Below, in pieces: positions 1 to 8,492 of a DNA stretch of 64,000 nucleotides. The position numbers were made by a program, and so were the translations under genes. Where the stretch lies: assembly GCF_000368785.1 (NCBI RefSeq), contig NZ_KB849691.1, positions 135,835 to 199,834 on the forward strand. Reading direction: 5' to 3'. The DNA comes from Acinetobacter towneri DSM 14962 = CIP 107472. Lineage in GTDB: Bacteria; Pseudomonadota; Gammaproteobacteria; Pseudomonadales; Moraxellaceae. How positions within the stretch are numbered: the stretch's first letter is position 1; each line of letters starts with the position of its first letter. The notes under the pieces are model-generated. The model was not told where the DNA came from. It made no database searches and worked only from the letters and a program-made list of their open reading frames with translations.

Positions 1-490
1 CATTATCAACATTGCTTTTGCAACTTATGAACCTAGCACTTATGTTGCACCTAAAAGCCTGAAAGTGAAGCTGAATAATCGAGTTTTGCAAGACAGTTAT
101 GTGATTAGTGATATTGGTGCATTGGCTGTCAAAGACTTAAAAGAAAAAGTCGTTGGAACTTTAACAACCCAAGTGATTCGTGCCACAGCCAAATATGCTG
201 CTCAAAAAGAGCTTGGTAACCAATTTGGTGTTTTAGGGCAATTGGCAGGTAACGTGCTCAATATGGCAACCGAGCGAGCAGATTTACGAGCTTGGACAAC
301 TTTGCCAAGTAATACGCAAATTGCACGTCTGAACTTAACACCAGGGACACACAACTTACAGTTATCGTCAGGTAATTTGTCAAGCTCCTCTGTGAAGTTG
401 GATGTAAAAGCCAATGAGACAGTATTTGTTTATGCACATCATGTAAATGACAAAATTACAGCAAGTGTAAGTAGTATTCCACGCCAATAA
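1..490 (+). CDS. COG3014-family protein, C-terminal part (5' end outside window)
   Basis: The frame is open back to base 2, so the gene starts left of the window and only the last 162 residues are visible; the GTG at 65 is internal. The visible part is a soluble, beta-rich domain without membrane segments, ending in a strand-rich stretch (TPGTHNLQLSSGNLSSSSVKLDVKA) typical of a small Ig-like fold. The family assignment rests mainly on context: in Acinetobacter and other gammaproteobacteria a COG3014 protein precedes YcfL, LpoB-like and CsgG-like genes, which is exactly what follows here, with a gap of only 16 bases to ycfL. The molecular function is unknown; a role at the outer membrane with the neighbouring lipoproteins is inference. 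Confidence 0.7.
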   Translation, partial: IINIAFATYEPSTYVAPKSLKVKLNNRVLQDSYVISDIGALAVKDLKEKVVGTLTTQVIRATAKYAAQKELGNQFGVLGQLAGNVLNMATERADLRAWTTLPSNTQIARLNLTPGTHNLQLSSGNLSSSSVKLDVKANETVFVYAHHVNDKITASVSSIPRQ

Positions 491-506
491 TATTGAAGAG
501 AACTTT

Positions 507-908
507 ATGAAAAATCAGTTAAAACTCGCATTACTCGGTCTTAGTGCTGCGGCGATGGTTGGATGTACAGCCCCTAATGCTTTGTCTACACAGACAGATG
601 CGAATAACGAAGTAAGTATTCGCACCATTACCAATAACCCAGTCTTAACCACTGAGGTATTTGTTGAGCGTGTGGGAATGTCCATGGCAGGCGACTTAAA
701 AAAGGCATCAATTGCCATCAAAAACCGCCGTTTCAATAACAAAGATTTTAGCTACAAAATCGTATGGGTCGATGCGCATGGGGCAGAAGTGAACCCTGAA
801 GGTGCGATTTGGAAACCAATTCAGTTAACGGGTCGAGAGGTGAAAGGCGTGCAATCTTTAGCACCAAACCCATCGGCTGTAGATGTTGTTGTGTATTTAA
901 AGAAATAA
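507..908 (+). CDS. YcfL-family (DUF1425) lipoprotein
   Basis: A 133-residue protein with a lipoprotein signal peptide: short basic start, hydrophobic core and a lipobox ending MVGC, so Cys20 would be lipidated. The rest is one small periplasmic DUF1425 domain with no membrane segment. GAAGAG lies a few bases before the ATG. In Escherichia coli ycfL is adjacent to lpoB, which supports a role linked to the cell envelope or peptidoglycan synthases, but no biochemical function is established. It sits between the COG3014 gene (16 bases upstream) and the LpoB-like gene (13 bases downstream), almost certainly in one transcript. Confidence 0.85.
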   Translation: MKNQLKLALLGLSAAAMVGCTAPNALSTQTDANNEVSIRTITNNPVLTTEVFVERVGMSMAGDLKKASIAIKNRRFNNKDFSYKIVWVDAHGAEVNPEGAIWKPIQLTGREVKGVQSLAPNPSAVDVVVYLKK

Positions 909-921
909 GCGAGATAGAGCA

Positions 922-1524
922 ATGAATGCAAAGTTAATCATGGCTGTGGTAGCAACTTCTGTTTTGGCAACAGGTTGTGCAACAACGGGTAGTGCAGTGA
1001 GTTATGGTGATGCTCAAGCTGTAGAAACTTTAACGAAAGATTTTGGATCGACAGATCTACAAATGATTGCTGCAAAGATGGTGGATGATATGCTGACCTT
1101 CCCACCTGTGGTGCAAATGACGCAAACTCGTCGTCCAGTCATTGTGCTTGATCGTATTCATAACAAGACACAAGAACATATCGATACAGAATCTATTACA
1201 GATACGATTCAGAACAAATTAATTAATTCAGGGAAGTTTCGTTTTGTAGATATGAAATCTGTCAATGCGATGGCGCAGCAACTTGCCTATCAAAAGCAAA
1301 GCGGCATGGTCAATCAAGCGACTGCAGTGCGTACTGGTGGACATATCGGTGCTGAATATATGCTCAATGGCAATCTATCTAGTATTGTAAAAAATGCAGG
1401 TGGTAAGAGCGATGTGTATTACAAGTTCACATTTAAATTGCAGAACTTACAAACTGGCATTGTAGAGTGGACAGGCGAAAAAGAAATCCGTAAGGCAGCA
1501 AAGCGCTCAACTTTTGGTCTTTAA
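922..1524 (+). CDS. LpoB-like lipoprotein (penicillin-binding protein activator family)
   Basis: A 200-residue lipoprotein with a lipobox ending LATGC (lipidated Cys19). The region from about residue 60 to 195 has the LpoB/CsgG-type alpha/beta fold pattern: an expected strand RRPVIVLDRIHNKT, a helix TDTIQNKLINSGKFRFVD, and the later GAEYMLNGNLSSI strand. In E. coli LpoB reaches from the outer membrane through peptidoglycan and stimulates PBP1B. Whether this homologue does the same in Acinetobacter is inference. It is the third gene of the envelope cluster. A perfect 10-bp stem hairpin (1537-1564) separates it from the CsgG-like gene. Confidence 0.85.
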   Translation: MNAKLIMAVVATSVLATGCATTGSAVSYGDAQAVETLTKDFGSTDLQMIAAKMVDDMLTFPPVVQMTQTRRPVIVLDRIHNKTQEHIDTESITDTIQNKLINSGKFRFVDMKSVNAMAQQLAYQKQSGMVNQATAVRTGGHIGAEYMLNGNLSSIVKNAGGKSDVYYKFTFKLQNLQTGIVEWTGEKEIRKAAKRSTFGL

Positions 1525-1536
1525 TTTAATCTGAAA

Positions 1537-1564
1537 GCAACTGCGCTGTGATAAGCGCAGTTGC
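1537..1564 (+). other. Intergenic hairpin without a U-tract
   Basis: GCAACTGCGC (1537-1546) pairs perfectly with GCGCAGTTGC (1555-1564) around an 8-base loop. No T-run follows (TGTTGAAG), so it is not a classical intrinsic terminator. It lies between the LpoB-like stop and the CsgG-like start and may act as an mRNA 3' stabiliser, a processing site or a weak attenuator; that is inference. Confidence 0.5.
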
Positions 1565-1580
1565 TGTTGAAGAATAGAAC

Positions 1581-2567
1581 ATGAAAAAAATATTATTTGC
1601 AGGCTTATTATCTGGATTACTGTGCAGTCCTGCTTTTGCTGCGATTAAAGAAGTGATTAAAGAGGCAACGGGTAGTGGTCCAACACAACACCAAGCTATT
1701 TCTGAAGCATTATTGATTGCAGTTCAATCGGTGAATGGTGCTTCGGTATCGTCACAAATGAATTATGAAGAAACAGTTTCTTTATCTGTAAATAATCAGG
1801 GCTGGACATATACGGGTAAAGTTTCACCTGTATTTAGTGTAGCCAATCAAGGTTCGGGTTCTGTCACCAAGTTTCAGGTCTTGAGTGTTTCTGGTGCTAA
1901 AAATAATTATCGCGCTAAAGTTCGCGCACATGTGGTGAAGTTTGAATCTACTGTACAAGATCAACACATGCGCCGTATTGCAGTCTTGCCATTTCAAATG
2001 GCAGAAAAAAATAACCGCTTAGCCAGCGGTGCTTCTGCTTCTGAGTTTAGTCAAGAATTATCAGATACTTTAGGTACTTATTTGGCACAGTCAGGGCAGT
2101 TAAGTGTTGTTGATCGTCATTACATAGATGAAATGCAATTTGAAAATGACTTCCTGTATTGGGATGGTGCACCGCATGAGTTAGCGCGTATTGGTCAAAA
2201 AGTAGGTGCTGATTATTTACTCGTGGGGCGTATTAACGATTTGTCAGTTGCTAGCGGTCAACAAATGTATGGGTTAAATGCTGGTGCAGAGCAGGTGCGT
2301 TTAACGTGGCGAGTGATTGAAGCGAATACCAGTAAGGTAGTTGCGGCAGGGACTTTTAATCGTACCTTATCGAACTTGATGACACAGAATCTTTTAAATA
2401 ATAGTTTAAATGATAGTACTGCAGATAAGATTGCCCAAAGTTTAAATCCTGAAATTTTACAGGGTCTTAAACTACAACCTGTGCAATCTTCTAGCAGTCA
2501 ATTTTATGATACCTCTCCAGGTTATGAAATGACACCTGGTTCAAGTGACCAACCTGTGAAATGGTAA
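1581..2567 (+). CDS. CsgG/HfaB-family secreted protein
   Basis: A 328-residue exported protein. The signal peptide (residues 1-20, ending CSPAFA-A) fits signal peptidase I better than a lipobox. Residues about 22-120 resemble the FlgT N-terminal type module (ATGSGPTQHQAISEALLIAV). Residues about 130-290 are the CsgG/HfaB-like fold: RRIAVLPFQ, a helix SQELSDTLGTYLAQSGQLSVVDR, and GADYLLVGRI. CsgG family members form or regulate outer-membrane assemblies, but no curli genes are visible here, so a curli role is not supported. It closes the four-gene envelope cluster and is followed by a strong terminator. Confidence 0.8.
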   Translation: MKKILFAGLLSGLLCSPAFAAIKEVIKEATGSGPTQHQAISEALLIAVQSVNGASVSSQMNYEETVSLSVNNQGWTYTGKVSPVFSVANQGSGSVTKFQVLSVSGAKNNYRAKVRAHVVKFESTVQDQHMRRIAVLPFQMAEKNNRLASGASASEFSQELSDTLGTYLAQSGQLSVVDRHYIDEMQFENDFLYWDGAPHELARIGQKVGADYLLVGRINDLSVASGQQMYGLNAGAEQVRLTWRVIEANTSKVVAAGTFNRTLSNLMTQNLLNNSLNDSTADKIAQSLNPEILQGLKLQPVQSSSSQFYDTSPGYEMTPGSSDQPVKW

Positions 2568-2593
2568 ATAATGATTAAGCTTGTTTTAGACCT

Positions 2594-2630
2594 AAATAAA
2601 TCCCCCTGAAAATCAGGGGATTTATTTTTT
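2594..2630. terminator. Bidirectional terminator between the CsgG-like gene and recN
   Basis: AAATAAATCCCC... and ...GGGGATTTATTT form a long A/T-flanked stem with a short loop and one unpaired C, followed by TTTTTT on the + strand and by an A/T-rich tract on the other. It ends the CsgG-like gene and also overlaps the last bases of recN, which converges on it. Confidence 0.85.
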
Positions 2631-4290
2631 AAGCCTGTTGAAACTTCAATTGGCGTAATTGTTTGGCGTGTTGCAAGGTAGTGTCATTAATTTCAACACC
2701 GCCTGTCATGCGTGCCAATTCTAAAATACGCGCATCTTCTTCTAATTCAACAATGGTACTGCTGGCAGGATCGGTCTGACGCTTTTTCACCAAAAGGTGC
2801 TGATCAGACTGTGCAGCTACTTGTGCTTGGTGGGTAATACATAAAATTTGAACGTGTTGCGCCAAACCTGCGAGCAAACGCCCCACAATTTCAGCAGTAC
2901 CACCACTAATCCCGACATCAATTTCATCAAAAACCAAAACTTCAGCTTCGGTTTTTTCGGCATTCATGACTTGCATGACCAAGGCAATCCGCGATAATTC
3001 GCCACCAGAAGCCACACGTGCTAATGGCTGAGCAGGAATACCTTTGTTGGCAGTAAACAGTAGTTGAATAAAACTTAACCCCTCCGCAGAAACCTGCTCT
3101 AAAGGTTCAAACTTAAATTCAAAATGTGCCTCAGGCAGTGCCAACTGTTTGACTTGCTCGGTCAGTTGTTTGGCAAGTGGTGCGGCTGCTTCACGACGGA
3201 TGTCATCTAAATGTTGTGCTTTGGCTAAAAAGTCCTGATGTGCCACTTCGACTTGTTCTGCCAAAGTTTCAGGGTCTTCAAGTTCATGTAAAGCAGTGAG
3301 CTCAGTTTGCCAAGTATCAAATTCTTGTTTTAATAATTCAGGTTGTGTGCGGTATTTACGCGCTAAACGATGAAAGACTTCTAATTTTTGATTCAGTTCT
3401 TCCATGCGTTCAGGGTCAAAGCTTTGACGATCAATAAACTGACGTAAATTGGCTGTCGCATCATCTAATTCACTTTGCGCATTTAACAATGAGTTATAAA
3501 TTTCTGATAATTGTTCACTTCGTCCCGCATGCGATTCCAAGCGGCGAATAATCGAAGCAATTTCCTGAGTGATGTTTTGCTCGGCTTCGTCTAAGGCATT
3601 TAAGCTATAACTGCAGTCCTGCATGATATGTTCATGATGGCTTAGGCGATCAAACTCTTGTTCAATCTCCTTATAATCGATTTGTACCAGTTCTTCGAGT
3701 TCTTCGAGCTGTAAGTTCAGGGTTTCGATGCGTTGCTTGCGGGTTGCCTGTGCATCCAGCGCTGCCTGATGCTGTCGGATATTTTTTTGCCATGTACTGT
3801 AAGCATCACGTACTGCTTGGGCAGGGGCATAAAAATTATAATAACGATCAAGCCAGTGTTTTGGATAAGGCGGTTCGAGCAATTGTTGCTGACTGTGCTG
3901 ACTGTATAACTGTACCAGTAAGCGTCCAATTTCTTTCAGCTCTGCCAAACTGCTTGGACGACCATTAATCCATGCTTTGCTGCGCCCTGTGGCAAAAATT
4001 ACCCGACGTAAATGAATTTCACCAGACTCATCATCTAATTCATGTTCTTTTAGCCATTGTGCTTCAGGGCTATTGTCCTGATAACTGAAACTCGCGGTCA
4101 CATCGGCTTTATCTGAGCCAAAACGTACATAATTGGTATCGGTACGTTCACCTAAACAGGCAGAGAGCGCATCTAAAAGTAAGGATTTACCTGCACCTGT
4201 TTCCCCTGTCAGAACGTTAAAACCTGTTTCAATATCCAGTGCTAAGTGGTCGGCAAGGGCAAAGTTAATCAGTGTTAAATGAGTCAGCAT
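2629..4290 (-). CDS. recN: DNA repair protein RecN
   Basis: An SMC-like ATPase used in double-strand break repair. The start chosen is the ATG at 4290, which gives MLTHLTLINFALADH; an upstream in-frame TTG at 4302 would add only four residues. Walker A GETGAGKS is at residues 29-36. A long coiled-coil region, rich in Gln, Glu and Leu heptads, fills about residues 150-360. The ABC signature ASGGELSRIALVM and Walker B EVLVFDEIDVGISGG are near residues 430-470. The length of 553 residues matches the family (E. coli 553). It is transcribed alone, leftward. Acinetobacter lacks canonical LexA, so SOS control of the usual type is not expected; no LexA box was recognised upstream. Confidence 0.97.
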   Translation of the reverse strand: MLTHLTLINFALADHLALDIETGFNVLTGETGAGKSLLLDALSACLGERTDTNYVRFGSDKADVTASFSYQDNSPEAQWLKEHELDDESGEIHLRRVIFATGRSKAWINGRPSSLAELKEIGRLLVQLYSQHSQQQLLEPPYPKHWLDRYYNFYAPAQAVRDAYSTWQKNIRQHQAALDAQATRKQRIETLNLQLEELEELVQIDYKEIEQEFDRLSHHEHIMQDCSYSLNALDEAEQNITQEIASIIRRLESHAGRSEQLSEIYNSLLNAQSELDDATANLRQFIDRQSFDPERMEELNQKLEVFHRLARKYRTQPELLKQEFDTWQTELTALHELEDPETLAEQVEVAHQDFLAKAQHLDDIRREAAAPLAKQLTEQVKQLALPEAHFEFKFEPLEQVSAEGLSFIQLLFTANKGIPAQPLARVASGGELSRIALVMQVMNAEKTEAEVLVFDEIDVGISGGTAEIVGRLLAGLAQHVQILCITHQAQVAAQSDQHLLVKKRQTDPASSTIVELEEDARILELARMTGGVEINDTTLQHAKQLRQLKFQQA

Positions 4291-4782
4291 AAACGCATCC
4301 AAGCTGCGAAAAGTGTCAGTGAAAGAGAGTCAAGTTTTGGAAATGCCATAACAAGGCTGTTATTTTCTTCTATTTAATTCTAGCTTAAATTGCAGCGCAA
4401 ACAACAAAAAATGTACCCGATAAGCATCATATATAAAACACATGATCATTTGATCATTTCATTGGATGGTCATTAAATTGCAGTATATTCACTTGGGGAG
4501 TTTTCGGTGCTGCTTGATATGGTGGAACTTAAACGATATAGATACTATTCGTGATCTGTTTCACGTTCAGATTTAGCACTTTAGTGGGGAAGAATCTAGA
4601 GCAGAGTACTTTGCATGCCTCTGGCATTGGCTTAGACTGTGCTGTCAGCGTGTTGCATGCTGCGTATTGAAACATTGTTCAATTTACGCAAAGCCCACTG
4701 TAAACACAGATTGATTAGTTCTGAGGACAGAATTAAACTACATCAGTCAAAAATATAAAAACGCGTTACCTGGAGAATACGC
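4291..4782. other. Non-coding spacer between recN and ppnP
   Basis: A 492-base divergent spacer that must hold the promoters of recN (leftward) and ppnP (rightward). The only clear structure is TGATCATTTGATCA at 4443-4456, two TGATCA palindromes in tandem inside an AT-rich stretch. No convincing gene or RNA signature was seen. The long distance from this element to the ppnP start leaves room for an unannotated leader. Confidence 0.5.
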
Positions 4783-5106
4783 ATGTCAGCTCAGTTTGAT
4801 CATGTATCAGTTGTGAAAAAGTCGAATGTCTATTTTGGTGGGCAATGCATCAGTCACACGGTGCAATTTGAAGACGGTACCAAAAAAACCTTAGGGGTAA
4901 TTTTACCGACTGAACAAGCCTTGACTTTCGAAACGCATGTACCTGAACGTATGGAAATTATTTCAGGTGAATGTCGTGTCAAAATTGCCGATAGCGAAGA
5001 AAGTGAATTATTCCGCGCGGGTCAATCGTTCTATGTGCCTGGCAATAGCCGTTTCAGCATCGAAACCGATGAAGTGCTCGATTACGTGTGCCACTTAGAA
5101 GGCTAA
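4783..5106 (+). CDS. ppnP: Pyrimidine/purine nucleoside phosphorylase PpnP (YaiE family)
   Basis: A 107-residue single-domain cupin of the DUF1255/PpnP family. Family members phosphorolyse several nucleosides to free base and ribose 1-phosphate. Recognisable family stretches are the early [13 protein letters not shown], the GVILPTEQ strand, the [15 protein letters not shown] cupin motif and the [15 protein letters not shown] motif near the C-terminus. It is cytosolic, with no signal peptide. TGGAGA lies 8 bases before the ATG. It is slightly longer than the E. coli protein at the N-terminus. It appears monocistronic, with a terminator-like hairpin at 5222-5251. Confidence 0.93.
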   Translation: MSAQFDHVSVVKKSNVYFGGQCISHTVQFEDGTKKTLGVILPTEQALTFETHVPERMEIISGECRVKIADSEESELFRAGQSFYVPGNSRFSIETDEVLDYVCHLEG

Positions 5107-5221
5107 TCAGCCGATAATAGGGTATTGAATTAAGATTTCATTTTTCTCCTGCTTGAGCACCCAATCAAGCGGAATTGAATCAAGAAATTTTCACCCGAAT
5201 CGGTTAAACTAGATCTTATTG

Positions 5222-5259
5222 AAATCCTGTAAAGTCAGCTTTGCAGGATTTTTCGTTTT
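5222..5259 (+). terminator. Hairpin with U-rich tail between ppnP and rlmB
   Basis: AAATCCTGTAAAG (5222-5234) pairs with CTTTGCAGGATTT (5239-5251) with one G-U pair and a four-base loop, followed by TTCGTTTTC. It can end ppnP transcription. Because it lies only 36 bases before the rlmB start, rlmB either has a promoter overlapping it or depends on read-through. Confidence 0.65.
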
Positions 5260-5294
5260 CGCTGGTTTATTGGTGCATTAATTAGAGGTCGTTC

Positions 5295-6044
5295 ATGGCA
5301 AAACCTGAATATTATTATGGCGTTCACTCGGTGGAGTCATTATTGGAGCTTGAGCCAGAGCGCGTCTTAACTCTTTTTACCTTAAAAGGGCGTGATGATC
5401 AGCGTTTACAAAAGATTTTAGAACTTGCCGAACCATTTGGCATTAGTGTGCAAAAAGCCAGCCGTGACAGCTTGGAAAAACTGGCAGGTTTGCCTTTTCA
5501 CCAAGGAGTGGTGGCTGCAGTACGCCCACATCCAACTCTGAATGAAAAAGACTTGGATGCCTTGTTGCAGGCTGATAGCAAGCCTTTACTTTTGGCGCTC
5601 GACCAAGTCACCGACCCGCATAACTTGGGTGCGTGTATCCGTACTGCCGCTGCGATGGGGGTTACTGCCGTGATTGTGCCGCGTGATCGTTCAGCAAGTT
5701 TGACCCCAACTGCACGCAAAGTAGCTGCAGGTGGTGCAGAAAAAGTCAAATTTATCCAAGTGACCAATTTGGCACGTACTTTGGCGCATTTGAAACAAGA
5801 GTTTAATGTGCGCGTGGTGGGTACGATGCTGGATGAAAAAGCTTTGCCAATTCAGCAATTTGACTTTACAGGCACAGCAGTATGCGTGGTGATGGGCGCA
5901 GAAGATACAGGTTTACGCCCAATTACCCAGTCACAATGTGATCAAACCGTATTTATTCCAATGGCAGGAAATCTGCAAAGTCTGAATGTCAGTGTTGCAA
6001 CAGGTATGGCCTTGTATGAAGCTTGTCGTCAGCGTCAGGCTTAA
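5295..6044 (+). CDS. rlmB: 23S rRNA (guanosine-2251-2'-O)-methyltransferase RlmB
   Basis: A SPOUT (SpoU) methyltransferase that uses S-adenosylmethionine to 2'-O-methylate G2251 in the peptidyl-transferase P loop of 23S rRNA. The N-terminal substrate-binding domain spans residues 1-80 (YYYGVHSVESLLE). The catalytic trefoil-knot domain has motif 1 (PHNLGACIRTAAAMG), motif 2 (VVMGAEDTGLRP) and motif 3 (IPMAGNLQSLNVSVATGMALYE). Its 249 residues match the family. GAGGT precedes the ATG. Read-through into the EamA transporter is possible (43-base gap). Confidence 0.95.
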   Translation: MAKPEYYYGVHSVESLLELEPERVLTLFTLKGRDDQRLQKILELAEPFGISVQKASRDSLEKLAGLPFHQGVVAAVRPHPTLNEKDLDALLQADSKPLLLALDQVTDPHNLGACIRTAAAMGVTAVIVPRDRSASLTPTARKVAAGGAEKVKFIQVTNLARTLAHLKQEFNVRVVGTMLDEKALPIQQFDFTGTAVCVVMGAEDTGLRPITQSQCDQTVFIPMAGNLQSLNVSVATGMALYEACRQRQA

Positions 6045-6087
6045 TTGCTGATTTTGTATTTGCTATTTTATTGATGCTTTCAACACC

Positions 6088-7017
6088 GTGATTCGTCTAT
6101 CTCCCCAAAAGCAAGGTTATGCTTTGGTGCTTGTTACCATGTGCATTTGGGGTGGTTTTACCCTAACTGCTCGGCTGAATGCACAATGGCAGATCAGTGC
6201 TTGGGATATTACCGCCTTACGCTTTGCTTTGGCTTTTTGTATTTTAATGCCGATTCTTATCTGGAAAAAAGATACGGCATTTTTATGGAAAAAAGAGCCT
6301 TTTATTTTGGCAATGATTGGTGGAGTGGGCTATTGCCTGACTGCGTATAGTGCTTTTCATTATGTACCTGCTGCGCATGCTGCCATTTTTTTGAATGGCT
6401 GTATTCCTGTTTGTACCGCCATTGCTGCTTGGATGTTATTTCGAGTGCCTTTTGACCGCCATACATGGATCAGTATTGTAATTATGCTGACCGCCATTGC
6501 GGGTATGAGTGCGCTGATGTATCAAGAAACAGGTGTTGCCTTTGGACTTGGGGATGGACTGTTTTTTATCAGCGCTATTTGGTGGGGTGTGTTTACGGTT
6601 TTATTAAGACAATGGAAGCTTTCCGCTTGGCATGCTATGGCGGGTGTCGCAATTTGGTCGGCAATCGTCTATGTCCCGATTTACGTACTGTTTTTCCCGA
6701 AACAACTCAGCACACCTGAACCGATTCATTTATTGCTGCAAACTATTTTTCATGGAGTGTTTGTGGTGATCATCGCAACACTTAGCTATGTCGAGGCAAT
6801 TAAGCGTTTGGGAGCATTCAAAACTGGCAGTATTGTGACCTTGGCGCCGTTTATCGCTGCGATTCTTGCTGTCCCTTTATTGGGTGAACCTTTGAGTTTA
6901 GCAATTTTATGTGGCTTGGTGGGTATGGGGATTGGTGCTTTGCAACCTTGGCGTTGGTGGGCCCGACCTGACAGCTTAAAAGCTCAACTTGAACAGCAAA
7001 AACAACAGTCAGATTAA
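6088..7017 (+). CDS. EamA/DMT-family transporter
   Basis: A 309-residue inner-membrane protein starting at GTG. Two repeated EamA domains (about residues 12-140 and 155-290) together give ten predicted membrane helices, the layout of drug/metabolite transporters. The first helix carries the family pattern CIWGGFTLTARL, and the second repeat has the end motif LAPFIAAILAVPLLGEPLS. The substrate cannot be read from sequence. The C-terminal tail is hydrophilic and Gln-rich. It is convergent with coaE, 5 bases away, with no obvious terminator between. Confidence 0.88.
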   Translation: MIRLSPQKQGYALVLVTMCIWGGFTLTARLNAQWQISAWDITALRFALAFCILMPILIWKKDTAFLWKKEPFILAMIGGVGYCLTAYSAFHYVPAAHAAIFLNGCIPVCTAIAAWMLFRVPFDRHTWISIVIMLTAIAGMSALMYQETGVAFGLGDGLFFISAIWWGVFTVLLRQWKLSAWHAMAGVAIWSAIVYVPIYVLFFPKQLSTPEPIHLLLQTIFHGVFVVIIATLSYVEAIKRLGAFKTGSIVTLAPFIAAILAVPLLGEPLSLAILCGLVGMGIGALQPWRWWARPDSLKAQLEQQKQQSD

Positions 7018-7022
7018 TTTGC

Positions 7023-7622
7023 TTACTGCATCGCTCGCTTTAAATACTGCTGATGCAATACTTCAAGTTTGCTATACAAATGATCTAAATGCCCATCATT
7101 TAGCACAATGTCATCGGCTAGGCGTTGTTTTTCAGCACGTGGCATTTGTGCTTGAATAATTTTATGAATTTGCTCAACCGTTTGACCATCACGTTGTGAA
7201 GCACGGTGAATTTGTAGGGCTTCAGTAGCATCAATCAATAATGTATGTCGGGTCAATTGATGTTGATTGGTTTCAAACAAGAGTGGTGAAACCAAAACCA
7301 CATAGGGACTGTCGGCAGTATCTAATTGTTGAATAATCGATTCACGAATTGCAGGGTGGGTGATTTTTTCAAGTGCTTGTCGTGCACTTGGTTCTTTGAA
7401 AATGTGTTCACGTAATGCGCGACGATCTAGTTCGCCATTTTCAAGTAAAACCCAATCGCCAAAGTGTTGTTGAATTTGCTTTAAGGTAGGCTGTCCTTTT
7501 TCAACCACTTCACGTGCAACAACATCCGCATCGACCACAACAATGCCTTGGGTCTCGAACCACGCACTGGCTGCAGACTTGCCACTGCCAATTCCTCCTG
7601 TTAGACCCAAAACAAAACGCAT
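7023..7622 (-). CDS. coaE: Dephospho-CoA kinase
   Basis: The last step of coenzyme A synthesis: ATP-dependent phosphorylation of the 3'-hydroxyl of dephospho-CoA. The 199-residue protein has the P-loop GGIGSGKS at residues 9-16, the DADVVAREVVEKGQP substrate region near residue 32, and the lid and adenine-binding stretch ASQRDGQTVEQIHKII. It follows pilD by 9 bases and is the last gene of the leftward pilB-pilC-pilD-coaE run, an arrangement common in gammaproteobacteria. It has no pilus role itself. Confidence 0.95.
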   Translation of the reverse strand: MRFVLGLTGGIGSGKSAASAWFETQGIVVVDADVVAREVVEKGQPTLKQIQQHFGDWVLLENGELDRRALREHIFKEPSARQALEKITHPAIRESIIQQLDTADSPYVVLVSPLLFETNQHQLTRHTLLIDATEALQIHRASQRDGQTVEQIHKIIQAQMPRAEKQRLADDIVLNDGHLDHLYSKLEVLHQQYLKRAMQ

Positions 7623-7631
7623 GTGCTGTCC

Positions 7632-8492
7632 TTATTGTCCCAAATATACTTTCATGATTTGCTCGCCCCATAAAAAGGCAATCCAGCCCGCAATGGCGAT
7701 ATACGGACCAAATGCAAAGGGTTGGTTTTCTTTACGCACTTTTAACAGAATAATGCCAATAATAGCCCCAACTAAGGACGATAGTAGCACAATCAGGGGT
7801 AACATCATCGGCCCCATCCATGCACCTAAAGCGGCAAGGAGCTTGAAGTCACCATAGCCCATGCCTTCTTTGCCTGTGACGATTTTAAACAGGTAATACA
7901 CCACCCATAGACATAGGAAGCCAATTACATAACCCCAAATTGCCGATGTCGGTGAGGTATAGATGGCATAGCTGTTGACTGCCAAACCCAGTGCAGCCAA
8001 AGGCAGGGTGTAACGGTCTGGCAAGAGTTGTGTATCAAAATCAATGAAGGTGAGTGCAATCAAGGTATAAGTGAGCAGCAAACCAAACAGCATTTGTACA
8101 GTTGGGCCAAATACCGCAAGCACAATCAGGGCGCAAACAGCGGTTAATACTTCAATCATTGGATAACGTACGCTGATCAGGTTTTGGCAGTTGCTACATT
8201 TACCGCGTAATACCAACCAACTCAGCACAGGAATATTTTGATACCAACGAATTGGGTTGTGACATTTGGGGCAGGTCGATGCAGGTTTGCTCAGGGTGAT
8301 TTTACTTTCATCAATAATGGCTTGTTCAGGATGTAATAACATTTGGCAGTCATTACGCCACTCCTGTTCCATCATTTTTGGGGTGCGGTAAATCACCACA
8401 TTCAAAAAACTGCCAATACATAAACTAAAAAGTCCAACTGCGATATAGAGCGCAGTTGGATTTTGGATAAAGTACGCGATTAATTCTTGCAT
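7632..8492 (-). CDS. pilD: Type IV prepilin peptidase / N-methyltransferase PilD
   Basis: An inner-membrane aspartyl protease that cleaves the leader of type IV prepilins and type II secretion pseudopilins and methylates the new N-terminal Phe. The cytoplasmic loop carries the zinc tetracysteine C74xxC77 and C99xxC102. The catalytic aspartates are D151 (FIDFDTQLLPD) and D215 (GYGDFK). About eight membrane helices; 286 residues, full length. It overlaps the pilC stop by one base. It should also process GspG encoded at 61318 in this window. Confidence 0.97.
   Translation of the reverse strand: MQELIAYFIQNPTALYIAVGLFSLCIGSFLNVVIYRTPKMMEQEWRNDCQMLLHPEQAIIDESKITLSKPASTCPKCHNPIRWYQNIPVLSWLVLRGKCSNCQNLISVRYPMIEVLTAVCALIVLAVFGPTVQMLFGLLLTYTLIALTFIDFDTQLLPDRYTLPLAALGLAVNSYAIYTSPTSAIWGYVIGFLCLWVVYYLFKIVTGKEGMGYGDFKLLAALGAWMGPMMLPLIVLLSSLVGAIIGIILLKVRKENQPFAFGPYIAIAGWIAFLWGEQIMKVYLGQ

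Noticed and set aside
65..490. GTG at 65 as the start of the first gene
   Set aside because: The frame is open to the window edge and reads as protein upstream, so the gene is truncated rather than short.
1581..2567. CsgG-like protein as part of a curli system
   Set aside because: No csgA, B, E or F homologue is present in the neighbourhood; the protein also lacks a good lipobox.
4443..4456. Tandem TGATCA palindromes upstream of recN as an SOS operator
   Set aside because: They do not match a LexA or known Acinetobacter damage-response box and lie 150 bases from the recN start.
7543..7857. Plus-strand frame of about 100 codons across coaE and pilD
   Set aside because: Fully antisense to two well-supported genes, with no ribosome site or domain.
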